Shown here: in pieces, positions 54,049 to 64,000 of the stretch
How positions within the stretch are numbered: the stretch's first letter is position 1
How the letters are laid out: the number at the start of each line of letters is the position of its first letter
Assembly: GCA_027919835.1 (NCBI GenBank)
Contig: JANVFP010000005.1
Location: forward strand, 1,240,001-1,304,000
DNA length: 64,000 nucleotides
Direction of reading: 5' to 3'
Source of the DNA: Lentinula raphanica
Lineage: Eukaryota > Basidiomycota > Agaricomycetes > Agaricales > Omphalotaceae
Position numbers and translations under genes: made by a program
Notes under the pieces: generated by a model
Told to the model about the DNA's origin: nothing
The model's input: only the letters and a program-made list of their open reading frames with translations
Databases searched by the model: none

Positions 54049-55101
54049 AGAGCTTGCTTTGGTCCCACTGTTCATTGTCATCGTTCATTTGTTGCTCTTG
54101 CTACCAGTACATACGATAATTATTTGCCATTGGAAAGGGACAATTGTAGTTTTTTTGCGTACACTCGATACGTACATAGCATACATCTTCGTTCATATTT
54201 TATTATCTTCTGTCTTTCATCGATCATCTTTCACACATGAGAGAAATTATCGTCTGGCAGTGGCAATGAAAATGCGTGAATGCGAGTTTACGGGAGGGGG
54301 ATAGCGACCGTTCCCAAGAAAGGATAACGATATTCTTGCTTTGACCACTGACCATTTACCACTGCTTCGGTGCTGATTTCCATCTTGCGCTGCGGGCGGG
54401 TATTGAAGCCATTGAAGCATTTCCTATAGGCGTAATGTAGAGGAAGTTGCATCTGATTTTATGAGATGATGGTTGTACACAAATATGGGTAGGTTAGCAT
54501 GTCCTGGAAACATCCAGCCATGTCCAGCCGCTGTCCGGACTGGTCGAGCATCATATCGAGACTGCACTGCCATTGTTGATGAGGAGGCGAACTCTTTCCG
54601 GGAAATTGAAAGATCTGCTAGATATAAAGAGAAAAAAAGCTTGGAAGATGAACAGCTTGATGCAGCCTGAAACGACTGTCAGGAAAAATAGCTGGAGTAG
54701 CGTTTGTTCATGGACTAGCAATGTTCTTGTTAAATTCTGAGCGAACGTTCGGAAATGAAGCAAAGTACAAAGAGGATAGGAACATTTGGGAACAAAGAGA
54801 AAAACGTCTTGGGTGTCTGTCGGAGCGAACGGGTATCAATACCGTGTGATTGTTTGACAACGTGGCAGATGCCAAACAAGCCCTTGGCAACGCTCATCTC
54901 TCGAGCTGTTAAATATCTTTCAGCTCTCTTTTATTGCTTAAAGAATTCTTTCCTCTTCTTCTTCTCGAGACTGGGTCTCTTGCCTTTCATTCTCTATCCT
55001 CTCCTCCGCTTCTCTCACTCTCATCACTCTTTTACTCCAACTCCGACACATCAGGCAATCTTTCTCATCCGCGGCCGGCTCGCTCTTTCCCATCGAACAC
55101 C
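54049..55101. other. Intergenic region with pyrimidine-rich noxR leader
   Basis: About 1.05 kb. The last ~150 bases (about 54935-55085) are strongly CT-rich, as is common just upstream of fungal start codons. No gene is supported; open frames at 54473-54890 have no domain. Confidence 0.45.
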
Positions 55102-57198
55102 ATGTCTCTCAAAGCTGAACTCGAAACCTGGTCTGCTGCACTCAAAGCATACGATGAGGAAGACTTTGAAAAGTCTCTTGATCTCTTTTCTGTTCGTCTA
55201 CTCAGCCTTCCTATGATCTTCCCCTCACCAATGATCCGAACCACCACAGCGTATTGCCGAATCGTCAAAGATTTTGACAAATATGGGCCTGATTTACGCG
55301 ACGTTGGGAGAACACGAAGCTGCTGTGGAGAAGTTCATAGAAGCCACTGGACTGGATAGCTTTCTCGCTGTTGCGTGAGCACGGAACCAAAACCATGCGT
55401 GTCACCGCCTGATTTATATCGTCTCTTTGCAGATATTTTCAATGCGGAGTCTCCAATTTCTTGCTTGCTCGATATGATCTAGCACTCAAGGACTTTGAGG
55501 AAGCGTTGCTATATCTAAGAGGGAATCAGGCTATGTACACCTCGTTTTCATTTTCCATGTCGATTTGATATTCATTGATGGTTACCAGAAATTATGAACA
55601 ACTAGGGCTCAAGTTCAAACTATTCTCAGCCGAAGTGCTGTTCAACAAGGGATTGTCACAAATATACTTGGGCCGTGTGGACGAAGGGCTGCTAGATATG
55701 CAAGAAGCAAGGAAAGACAAAGCCACTGACGAACATAATGTTATCGATGACGCTATTGCTGATCGCGGTGAGGGCTATACGGTATTCAGCATCGTACGTT
55801 GCCAACCTGCTGTCATGCTCTATCCCGCTGACAAGGTCTTTTTTTAGCCTGTTGGTGTTCTATACCGACCCTCGGAGAAGAAACTCAAGAACGCGGTCAG
55901 CAAAAACTATATGGGAACACCTGTACGTTGTGACTGAACGACGTATGCCACTCTCAATTCTGATGTTGGTAACAGGTCTTGATCGCAGCCTCCGATTCTC
56001 GGGATGCTTTCACCGGGTTCACAGGCTCTACAAATCTCAAACGGGGTATATCTCCTGCCGGCGTCTTCGTCGACACAGCAGCGCCTGAGCTCTCAAGGAG
56101 CGCTACTGAACCTGCGCCTTCTCTACCTAGTAGGTTCTCTGAGATGCTACGAAGCGATATATTCTGATATGTTGCATTGACTAGAACTTGACACTGAAGT
56201 CGGAAGAGCACCAGCATTAGGCAGAGCCAACACTACTCTCAATGTTCCCTCCAACGCTCGCGAACGAATTGCTGGCTCTGACCCAAGTCCGGGTGCTACT
56301 ATCTCCAGGAGCAACACCACCATTTCCCCAACGAAACCAAGTGCCAATGCTACCATGGGTATGGGTATGGGCGGTCCCGTTCGTGGACTTAGTGTGAAGA
56401 AGGCGGAGCGTGGTCCGGGAGGGTCAGCTGCACCCCCTCCTCCTTTGAAAGGTTTGTCCTGGGAGATTCTGAATCTGGGAGCTCTTTGTTCAATTTTGTT
56501 CTGCAGATAACGATAACCGTCTGACGGACTTCTACGACGATTACCTCGATAGTTACGGGAACGAAGGACCACCACCACCTTTGCCCCTTGCTAGTGCAGG
56601 TGCAGCTCCGACTGGACCTCCTGACCGTATCGCCGCATGGGCTCGTTCGAATGCCAATCCTAATAATCCACCCCCGGTGGCAATCGCAAGGTCAGGTTCT
56701 CGTAGTGCTCCTGCGAGTAATTATGCCCCAAGCTCCTTTGGTGGAGGTAGTGTCAGGAGAAGAGTGACAAGGAGGAATACTGCCCGGACTGTTACTAGTC
56801 GTGCACAGAGTGCTTATGAGGAAGAAGAGGAGGGCTACGCAAGTGGTGATTATGATGATGGACCATTCGAGCTGGTCAAGATTCGTGTGAAGGTCAGTTC
56901 AAACCAAAATTTTCCTTACATCTGTTGTCTCAAATCGCATCGATCGCAGCTACACTACAAAGACGATGTCCGCGGAATGGCATTAACACCTGAAACCACC
57001 TTCGAGGACTTTATGGATAAAGTCACAAGCAAGTTCGGCAAAGGTTTTGGCGGGCTTGGGTTGAAGTTCAAAGACGAGGACGGTGGTAAAGTCACTCTAC
57101 AAGATGAGTCTGACTATGACCTTGCCATCGAAACCGCGCGCGAGAGTTCAAAGGGCAAACCTGAAGGGAAACTGGAAATCTGGTGTACGGATAACTAG
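55102..57198 (+). CDS. noxR: NADPH oxidase regulator NoxR (p67phox-like)
   Basis: Several exons from ATG at 55102 (MSLKAELETWSAALKAYDEED) to TAG at 57198 give about 550 residues. The N-terminal TPR repeats are visible: LDLFS-RIADSSKILTNMGLI, YATLGEHEAAVEKFIEA, VAYFQCGVSNFLLARYDLAL and FNKGLSQIYLGRVDEG. They match p67phox/NoxR, which bind active Rac through the TPRs. Next is a Ser/Thr/Pro-rich middle with PPPPLPLASAG and GMGMGMGG. The C-terminus is a PB1 domain (FELVKIRVKLHYKDDVRGMAL, FEDFMDKVTSKFG, KVTLQDESDYDLAIE). The PB1 in fungi is thought to link NoxR to Cdc24/Bem1-type partners. NoxR activates NoxA/NoxB to make superoxide during hyphal fusion and development; no NADPH oxidase gene is in the window. 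Confidence 0.94.
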
Positions 57199-57772
57199 TT
57201 TCGAGCTCTCTCGTCTTCTCCGTGCCGCCTTTATTCTATTCACGTCCTGGGTTCTTCTACTTATTCTGTGTGTGTTTTGGTTACTGGTTCCCCGTGTTTC
57301 TTGCCTGTGTCTTGATGTCATAACCTACCTCTCACCTCGCATTGCGTGCGATCTTATATCCCACCATATTTTATGCATCCCACTGCTCATTGTTACATAT
57401 ATTCTGTCTAGTTTTCTTCGTGGCTTTTTTCTTCTTTTCCTCTAGCTAAAGCATCATCTGTATAGACACAAGAATGTATACCTGCAATTCGCTTTGAAGA
57501 CTTGGGCAACATTTGTGAACAAAGGATGTGTCTCGAATTATCGCATTGCCTTGGGTATTATTGACAGTATGTTAGTGCACTCCTACTGGCTATTTTTACA
57601 CCGTGAAGAACTATGCTAAGTATGCTATGCTGATGAGATATACTTAGACTAAGTATACGACGATCCTTGAACAATCCGACAGGAGACAGATGTTCCAAGC
57701 TGATGTACCATTGCCTTGACCAGACACCTTCAACTCGCCAAGGTCGACATTATCGACATCATTTATTGAGCA
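57199..57772. other. Tail-to-tail intergenic region
   Basis: 574 bases between convergent noxR and membrane-protein genes. The left part is T- and C-rich, fitting a 3' untranslated region. A TATGCTAAGTATGCTATGCTG stretch near 57610 is a small local duplication. No gene seen. Confidence 0.45.
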
Positions 57773-59326
57773 TTACTTGGGCGACTCCTGTCCCAGGCTA
57801 CCTTCCGAAGGCGAACGCTCTATTGTTTGATGACTCCGGGAGCTCGAATCATGAGTGAGGTGCAGCTGAAACTCGTTATTCGAGTCTCTAGTTGTCTCAA
57901 GCTGGTCAGTTGTTTGGAATTGGGACCTTCCCAGTTCAGACATGGAATCTCTCCGTGGGGCAGCAAAATGTAGTGACCTAGTGGGTGGTGCGATGTAGGT
58001 CTCTCGGCTTAAGCCTGATCCTACTCGCACAATGATCAAAGAGAACTAGAAGGTCCCCGCGTTCGATATTAGTATAACAACAGGGAAGGAAATATTGACG
58101 GAGATTGACATACTGCAATTCCCTGAAGGGACACAGGACAAGATGATTAATCAGTTCACCATCCCTAGCTGGCAATTCAACTTAGTCAAGCTTACCACAA
58201 TGGGTGACATCTGTCAGATATTTAGTGCCACAGAACTAGCGGGCAGCTTTCAAGCACTCACCACACTCAGCATGCAATATTGTACATTACTCCCTGTTGC
58301 TGTGGGGGCAATCATGGCGATAAGAGAGCTGGAGTACAATGCAGCTTTGAACAATGGATCAGGGATATATTAAAAATGCAACGAGGGAGTCGTATGCTCA
58401 CCAGATTCTACAACAACCTCGATTGCCAAGTTCAAATCCATGGAAGATTTGATAACTCTAGTTTGCCGTTGCACCAAATAAATTCTGAGTGCGATCAGGA
58501 CTGTAGATGGATTATCAGAATAAGTACGTGAGTTGGATCTCAGAATTCAAGGCGATTAGCTCACAGGTTGATAGGACATTGACACCCAATGTAAAACCGT
58601 AGAAAATCAACAGATGAGTTGCAATGCTCGACCCGTCAGGACTTGACCCAGCGGTCAATCGTTGAATAGTCTGTATCGTCAGAGCACCGGTGACTAGATA
58701 TTTAACAGTGTTAGATAGAATATGTACGGATGAAGATCTTGAAACGAACCAATGTCAGCTACTGCCAGTAATGCTGGAACGATGGCTACGAAAATATTGT
58801 TCCCCCACACTGCATAAACACGGAATACCTGAAATTTCCAGTCGATGTTAGCAAAATCCTTACTTGAATCGACCAGACGGCGTACAATGAATATATCAGC
58901 CACGATTGTCAAAGCTACATAGGTCCCAGTCCTGAACATGGCACCATTACCAAAACTGCCAAGGTATATTTCGGCTGCATTCGGTGTCGTTGGGGCATAA
59001 GTGAACGCTGTTACGGATGCATAATTGTCCAGTACCATCCGCTGATAAGACTGTCGGGACGAGACCCAGGTGCTGAAGAAAACCAGATGGCCTTACCATT
59101 GTGATAAGGACAAAGAGCGTTATAGTTGCTCCAGTGAGATAGAGTGATACCGCCCCTTTGTCGTGTCTTTTCCATAGGATACGTGCGCAGCGACAAAACA
59201 GTAGGAAATATAATCCTGGGTCGAGGGTTATATTTTGAGAGGGCGCGAATTGTCAAAAAGCTCACCATAGGCCATCGATTCCATTATCGCACCTATCAAA
59301 CATGACTTCGAATAGCTGAGAGCCAT
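57773..59326 (-). CDS. Multi-pass membrane protein, Agaricomycete-type family
   Basis: About eight short exons on the minus strand, ATG at 59326 (MALSYSKSCLIGAIMESMAYG) to TAA at 57773. Recovered segments are IYFLLFCRCARILWKRHDKG, AVSLYLTGATITLFVLITM, FRTGTYVALTIVADIFI, VYRVYAVWGNNIFVAIVPALL, VTGALTIQTIQRL, LLIFYGFTLGVNVLST, FLIALRIYLVQR, VEVVVESAALYSSSLIAMIAP and FSLIIVRVGSGL. The tail is hydrophilic (RSLHFAAPRRDSMSELGRSQ onward), with a Ser-rich end. The pattern ES..YG at the start, Y-R-V-Y-A-V-W in the middle and VRVG before a disordered tail is, from memory, a typical Agaricomycete membrane family with no known function. Each exon is short, and one or two borders may be off. Confidence 0.7.
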
Positions 59327-59838
59327 TGCTGTGTTCGACAAGGAGGAAAAATTACAAACAGCTTGTGGTGAATTGCAGAACGGCCGCAAAATCCGGGACC
59401 GTAATCAAGGCAGCTTCTGGCCTCTTATATGTCCCAACGACTTGGGAACTATTTGAATATGGACGTGATACATGGATTATGAACAGGCAAGCAATGGAGG
59501 CATGGCACTACGGGGAAAACATCATTTGCACACCATGAGAATGCTGGAATATTGCTGAAGAAATATATACTTTATTCACATTTTTCTGGATTCAAACATA
59601 TTGCAAAATGATAAACTTTCCCTTTCTTTGACAGACCGAAATTGATGTGAGAAATTTTTTATACTTCACCCATTAAACCAGGCAATAATTGATAAAATAA
59701 CAAGGGCAAGCAAATGTAAACATTACACACAATATCCGCAATGGTAAAATTTTGTAAAAATATAACCTTTCCTCAAATAAAAATCACATTAAACTCAGCC
59801 AGATTTTTTTGAAAAATTTGGCTCAGAAAATTTGTACC

Positions 59839-59909
59839 GACATCGCGAAGTCGTGATGTTGTGACATCGAGACATCGAAATGTCTCGACTCGTGACATCG
59901 CTGACATCG
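59839..59909. repeat. Dispersed GACATCG short repeats
   Basis: The 7-mer GACATCG occurs five times in 71 bases, mixed with related AAGTCG, GATGTTG and CTCG spacers. Confidence 0.65.
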
Positions 59910-60168
59910 TGAACTCGGAATGCTTGAAAAATTGGTCATGCCGAGGGTCAGAGGACGCCGCAGGCGTCCACAGACCTGCCGAGGGTTTCCTCAAGAGCGG
60001 AAGCAAATGAGCCGAGGGCTCTGCTTAAAATTGTGTAAGTACAACTCAAATTACAGGCATTTTTGGCCTGGAAACAGGTAATTATCATCAGAAGTCGCTA
60101 TACTAGTAATCTACAGCCCCGGATGAGTGTAAGATTCTTTGATAAGTATGTGTGAATGCGAAAATTTT

Positions 60169-60188
60169 GGCGCGCGCGTGCGCGCGCC
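60169..60188. repeat. 20-base GC-rich near-perfect palindrome
   Basis: GGCGCGCGCGTGCGCGCGCC is self-complementary except at its centre. It lies in AT-rich DNA and is all CpG. Confidence 0.7.
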
Positions 60189-61224
60189 CGATGTGGCAAT
60201 TTGGTCACAGCCTCTGAATGGCAGACTATTTTGAATTCAATGGTTTCTTGACTGCTGAGGGCTTCAAGTACTACAATTTGAGCTGATATAGAAGATACTG
60301 AGTCCTGACATCAGACCCCTCATTTTCTTCAAGTAGACTGGCATTCTGCTTGAAGAAGAGCAAAATTTTCTAAAAATGCAGACTCGATAAAGAGTCGGTT
60401 GAGCGCCTAACTTAATCATGTGATGTGAAAAGCCAAATCGGTCCAAATCGGTCAACACGGAAATAATCGGTCCAAAAAGGTCGGGCGTGGGAACCCTGCT
60501 CATGCAGTAGTAGCCGAATGCTTGGCTAGTCAGGACAATCTCAACATCGGAATAGCCTCCAGCTGGATGTCGGAATCAAGTCCGAATCACCTTGAAAAGA
60601 ATCCTACATGGTAACTTATAGCTCAATGACCTAAAAAGAGCCTACTATCATCCAGGGTGTGTATAAACGTTCCAGCTCGAGCTCAATTTCAACGCCTCTA
60701 ATCATGCCAAGTCCTTGCCAAGTCCCAAGCGAATCTGCGATGGTATGTCTTCGCACTCTGCTAGCATGCGAATAATGATATATTTATCACTCCAGGACTT
60801 TGCTACAATCTCATACTCTGTACCAGGTACTTCGAGTCTCCCAGTCCTTCGGTTATTCTCCATGCAAGCTTCTTCATTACAGCATCCAGGCTCAACGAGG
60901 ATGTTGTCTTCCATGTTCTTCGTCCTATGGATACAAGCCTGGTGGATGAGGTAGCCTTCCTCGATGTGGCTACATGCAAGCTTTCCCTCATTGTGGTTCC
61001 TCCTTGGACCCAGTACTGTACTTCGGAGGGCGCTGGTCTCAAGATTTTTGCTGGGCAAGGTATTCAATCAGCTTGTAACTGTTTAATTTGAGAAATGACA
61101 TTTGAGAAATGACCAGACCTCATGACACTCTTATGGACCGACAAGAACAAGGCACAGGGGAGCTAAGACAGGCCACCAACCCATTCGGTGTACTTTCAAC
61201 GATACAAGACGGACATATCTTTAC

Positions 61225-62400
61225 TCAAGCTGAGGTAGCTGTGTTCTTGTTAATGACAGAGTCTACGACATCAGGAAAATCACCATACTCTGACATGGCG
61301 TAGCACAAGGCCTGAAACATTATCCCGCCCCAGTTCTCGTCTTCTTTGCAGCACATGGACTTCCCTTGGGTCTTTCTGAAGGGTGACCCAAGTGACCTTG
61401 ATATCAACGATAGGAGGAGTTCGTGCCGCACAAACCATCCTGGTACATCTCCAATGAACTGTTCGTTCTCAGCGACGATGTAGGTCAAAGTTCCGCCTCC
61501 TGCCCGACCCGTGCGATTCTGTCACAGGCTTCAGTCGAGACACCGCTGCCCATGCCCATGCCGATGGTGAAGACATGCATGAACGCGGTGTCTGTACTGC
61601 AGTCAGCGATGGCTTTTTGGTCTGTGGTCACGCAGTTTTGGAGCAGTGAACCCCAAGCACCACTGTCCATCAAGAGGAAAATGGGAACAGGGCGAGCGAG
61701 TTTTGAGGGAAGAGATTTGAAAACGGCTTGGAGTGCATCGGGAATTTCTGTACCTCCAGAGTTTGCTTTCATAGAGCTGAAATTGATCAGTGAGTTGAAG
61801 TTTGGATGTAGTAAATGACTTACTTCAAGTGTCGCGAAGTTTCATCAACCGTTGCTTGATCATACGTCCTACTACGGTCCCAGAGCGAAGTGACGGTTGT
61901 AGCATACGAGAAGATGTTGGAATATGATCTACGAGAAGGGAGGCCAGGCAAGAGCACGATAATCGATTGACGCGTCATCTCCATCGTCACATCGTCCATA
62001 CTCCCACTTCGGTCGACGAGCACGATATGCTCCATCTCAGGACAGATATGCACATTGAAATGTGGCACCAAAGTGAGCCCGATAGCAGCCTTCGAGTGAT
62101 CTGGGGACAGATGGGGTTCAATGAACGCACGGGGATTGACGAGACAATCTGCGGCGATGATGACTATGATATCTTTGGCGGGACCGGTTGTCAACGCCAT
62201 TCGACGAACAGTGACGGTGGCAGTGGCAAAGTTGGCATCAGGGACTCCATTGACGGCACTGATACTAGAGGGTCGTCCAAGACCGAGTGTGAAGTTGTAC
62301 CCAGAGGAAGACGTGACAGCGGATTCTGCCTCATTGCCGAATAGGGATGTCGGTAGTGAACGGAACGTTCTCGTGGGTAAGACGTGCATTCGATACTGAA
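61225..62400 (-). pseudogene. von Willebrand factor A-domain protein, broken by frameshifts
   Basis: The minus strand encodes VSNARLTHENVPFTTDIPI, then RTFRSLPTSLFGNEAESAVT, GYNFTLGLGRP, HIVLVDRSGSMDDVTMEMTR (MIDAS DxSxS), LPGLPSRRSYSNIFSYATTV, an intron at RHL-NSMKANSGGTEIPDALQA, PVPIFLLMDSGAWG, and FTIGMGMGSGVSTEACDRIA. The family continues RAGGGTLTY, which needs a shift of frame at about 61500. A second shift is needed to read CTRMVCAARTPPIVDIKVTW near 61450; from memory, the CARLVRAARTPP-like text is typical of VIT/vWA5-type proteins. Continuation past about 61400 is unclear. Two frame changes within 60 bases, and loss of the remaining C-terminus, indicate a decaying gene. The family's function in fungi is not known to me. 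Confidence 0.7.
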
Positions 62401-64000
62401 CAATGTTGCATTCTGAAATGAGATGAGGTGTATCGATCCCGGATGCACCCTAAGCCTATGAGTACAGTTGTAAGTTCCAAACCAAGATGAACGCCCGTAT
62501 GATGTTCTAGTTCCCGAATTGCAAGGACGGTCAAGACATCGTGCATCATTGTCGGCGTCTGTGTCTGTGTCGAGCAAGCGAGAGTTGATAATATCATATA
62601 GCTATTTTTTCCGACGGGCTGGTTCCAATTCAGCAGCTATGTTCGAAAGACCAGCGAATGAAAGATTGAAGCTAGATATTTGAAAGAACAAACTTGCTAT
62701 GTAGCACAGAGGTGGTCCAGAGGTGGTGATGTCGAGGAAGAGATATCGTGGAAAAGTTGAAACTAACTCAGGCTGCTCACGATGTCGATGAGCGCTTGAT
62801 CAAGCATGTGCACTCAGACTCTCCCTAATATTCAATCAACATACCCAGGTACCCAATATCTACCCCTCCCCCAATGAATCTTCAACGACCCCTCCATTTG
62901 CTCACTTCTTCCTCTTAGCTCGTCGCAATGCTTGCAAGCCACATGTACAAACTCGCCTGCAAGTTCTACATCGTAAATGGACCTGCTTGCGGGATCTCGG
63001 TTAGCGGCAGGACTAGGTCGGGATAAATAGACCGGAATGGGATAGGTTGGATTATGCTGAGGCAGTGGAAGACAATTGAAGGTATGAATCTGATAGACTG
63101 CTTGAGATATGATGATGCTGACGAATCATTTCGAAAGCTCAACGACAAGAAAGGGAGGGAACTCTGAACGATCAGTCTCGGGATAGCCATACACGAGAGA
63201 GGTACATGCTGTGTTTGTGAATTTCTGAGTAAAAGAACGAAAATTCAGACATCAGGTATACGACCCATATCTCGCTTTCTCTAGACGCTCATCAAACTCT
63301 TGAAGCGAAACCGAACTTCAAATCCCATTGACTCCGAGAAACAGAGTTGTTTCTCATACCACCCGGTATATTACAAGTTCAACGTCCAGCCGAAGCAACC
63401 TTCACACAGACTATGAATGTTTTACTATCCCATCTCAAACTATCCATCATCGATGAAATCTTCCCGCACAAGATCCAAGGTCAAGGAAGAAGTTTGATCA
63501 TAGAGGAAGGCGGGAATAAATATTAACATGGGACCGTGTTGGAGTTCTTGGAGGTATGACCACCTTTCCACTTTCGGTCCTTCACTAACTTCTCTTTACT
63601 TCTAGCTCGAATGTTATTGCTAGGAGTCATTGACTACGTCCGTTGAACGTTATAACGTTAAACACACACATACACATAACGTCCAAATTCCCTTCGTTTC
63701 CAGTTTCATCAATCGTCACTGTTGTCATAATGTGTACTACAGGAGGATGGAAGGGCTGTCGGTCAAACATTGAAATAACAGGGAGATACTCTATCGATAT
63801 CGGAACAACTGTACTATTGTTTGTCAAAGTTGGGTTTTCCAAGGTAGACTAAGACCGTAGAGCAGACCAAGGTTCAAGCTCGCAAGGTTCCAGGTTAGTA
63901 GCTGTTCACGTTATGATTTGAGTGTCTTCTCAAAATCCACTATAGCCAACTCCCAAACAACTTTGCTCAACATTGTAGGAATGATCGGTAAGGATTCGTT
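62401..64000. other. Unassigned sequence at the window end
   Basis: No intact gene recognised. A plus-strand stretch near 63540-63615 has an intron-like GT...CACTAAC...CTTCTAG layout, hinting at remains of a spliced gene, but the flanking frames carry stops. A 14-base perfect palindrome is at 63646-63659. Confidence 0.35.
63646..63659. repeat. 14-base perfect palindrome AACGTTATAACGTT
   Basis: The bases read the same on both strands. It could be a protein-binding site or chance; nothing around it helps to decide. Confidence 0.5.

Larger units (their letters stand above)
59327..61224. other. Gene-poor, repeat-like region
   Basis: The first 500 bases are strongly AT-rich (about 59560-59830). 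Then come GACATCG repeats, a self-complementary GC block and oligomers such as CCAAATCGGTCCAAATCGGT near 60436. The 121-codon minus-strand frame at 60702-61067 has no domain I recognise. The composition is unlike the rest of the window and suggests a non-coding mobile element remnant or degenerate repeat. No terminal repeats or target-site duplications could be confirmed by eye. Confidence 0.45.

Noticed and set aside
60702..61067. 121-codon minus-strand frame as a gene.
   Set aside because: No domain, lies in the composition-shifted region, and other frames over the same bases are equally open.

Overview
The window is nuclear DNA from a filamentous basidiomycete, most likely a mushroom-forming Agaricomycete. 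The evidence is dense genes on both strands, many introns of about 45-65 bp with GT..AG ends, a basidiomycete-type trifunctional tryptophan gene (glutamine amidotransferase / IGP synthase / PRA isomerase), a NoxR NADPH-oxidase regulator, and lineage-specific secreted, membrane and F-box-like families. No bacterial, phage or CRISPR features were seen. Exon borders were placed by hand from splice signals, frame continuity and similarity to known families.

Layout. 0.7-2.4 kb: F-box-like family copy A (+). 2.7-6.6 kb: KDM4/Rph1-type JmjN-JmjC-PHD histone demethylase (+). 7.3-8.4 kb: three-finger C2H2 protein (-). 9.8-12.4 kb: trp1 (-). 13.5-15.4 kb: a separate F-box-like protein (+). 15.6-16.6 kb: secreted protein of unknown function (-). 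17.2-19.7 kb: secreted S10 serine carboxypeptidase (-). 20.4-21.7 kb: type II membrane protein with glycosyltransferase-like traits (+). 21.8-23.0 kb: decayed copy of the copy-A family (-). 23.5-26.3 kb: APC-superfamily permease (+). 26.6-30.4 kb: two intact tandem copies B and C of the same family (-). 31.2-32.4 kb: C2H2 protein resembling Ino80-complex subunit Iec1 (-), divergent from DNA polymerase epsilon POL2 (32.8-39.9 kb, +). 40.2-42.1 kb: cell-wall-integrity MAP kinase SLT2/MPK1 (+). 42.5-44.0 kb: multi-pass membrane protein (-). 44.6-46.9 kb: DXD glycosyltransferase (-). 47.1-48.9 kb: TFIIIA (-), divergent from the P4-ATPase flippase DRS2 (49.0-54.0 kb, +). 55.1-57.2 kb: noxR (+). 57.8-59.3 kb: second multi-pass membrane protein (-). 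59.3-64.0 kb: gene-poor and repeat-like, with a frameshifted vWA-domain pseudogene.

The window mixes conserved housekeeping genes (POL2, SLT2, TFIIIA, DRS2, trp1, KDM4, noxR) with fast-evolving families. The most unusual element is the copy-A family: three intact genes of 541-564 residues and one pseudogene within 30 kb. They share a conserved two-exon layout, a conserved N-terminal module I cannot name, and a C-terminal F-box-like motif. No operon-like system is expected here. Functional links suggested by sequence are SLT2 with noxR and the glycosyltransferase (cell wall and hyphal growth, inferred), and the adjacent carboxypeptidase and unknown secreted protein, both with TATA-like boxes.
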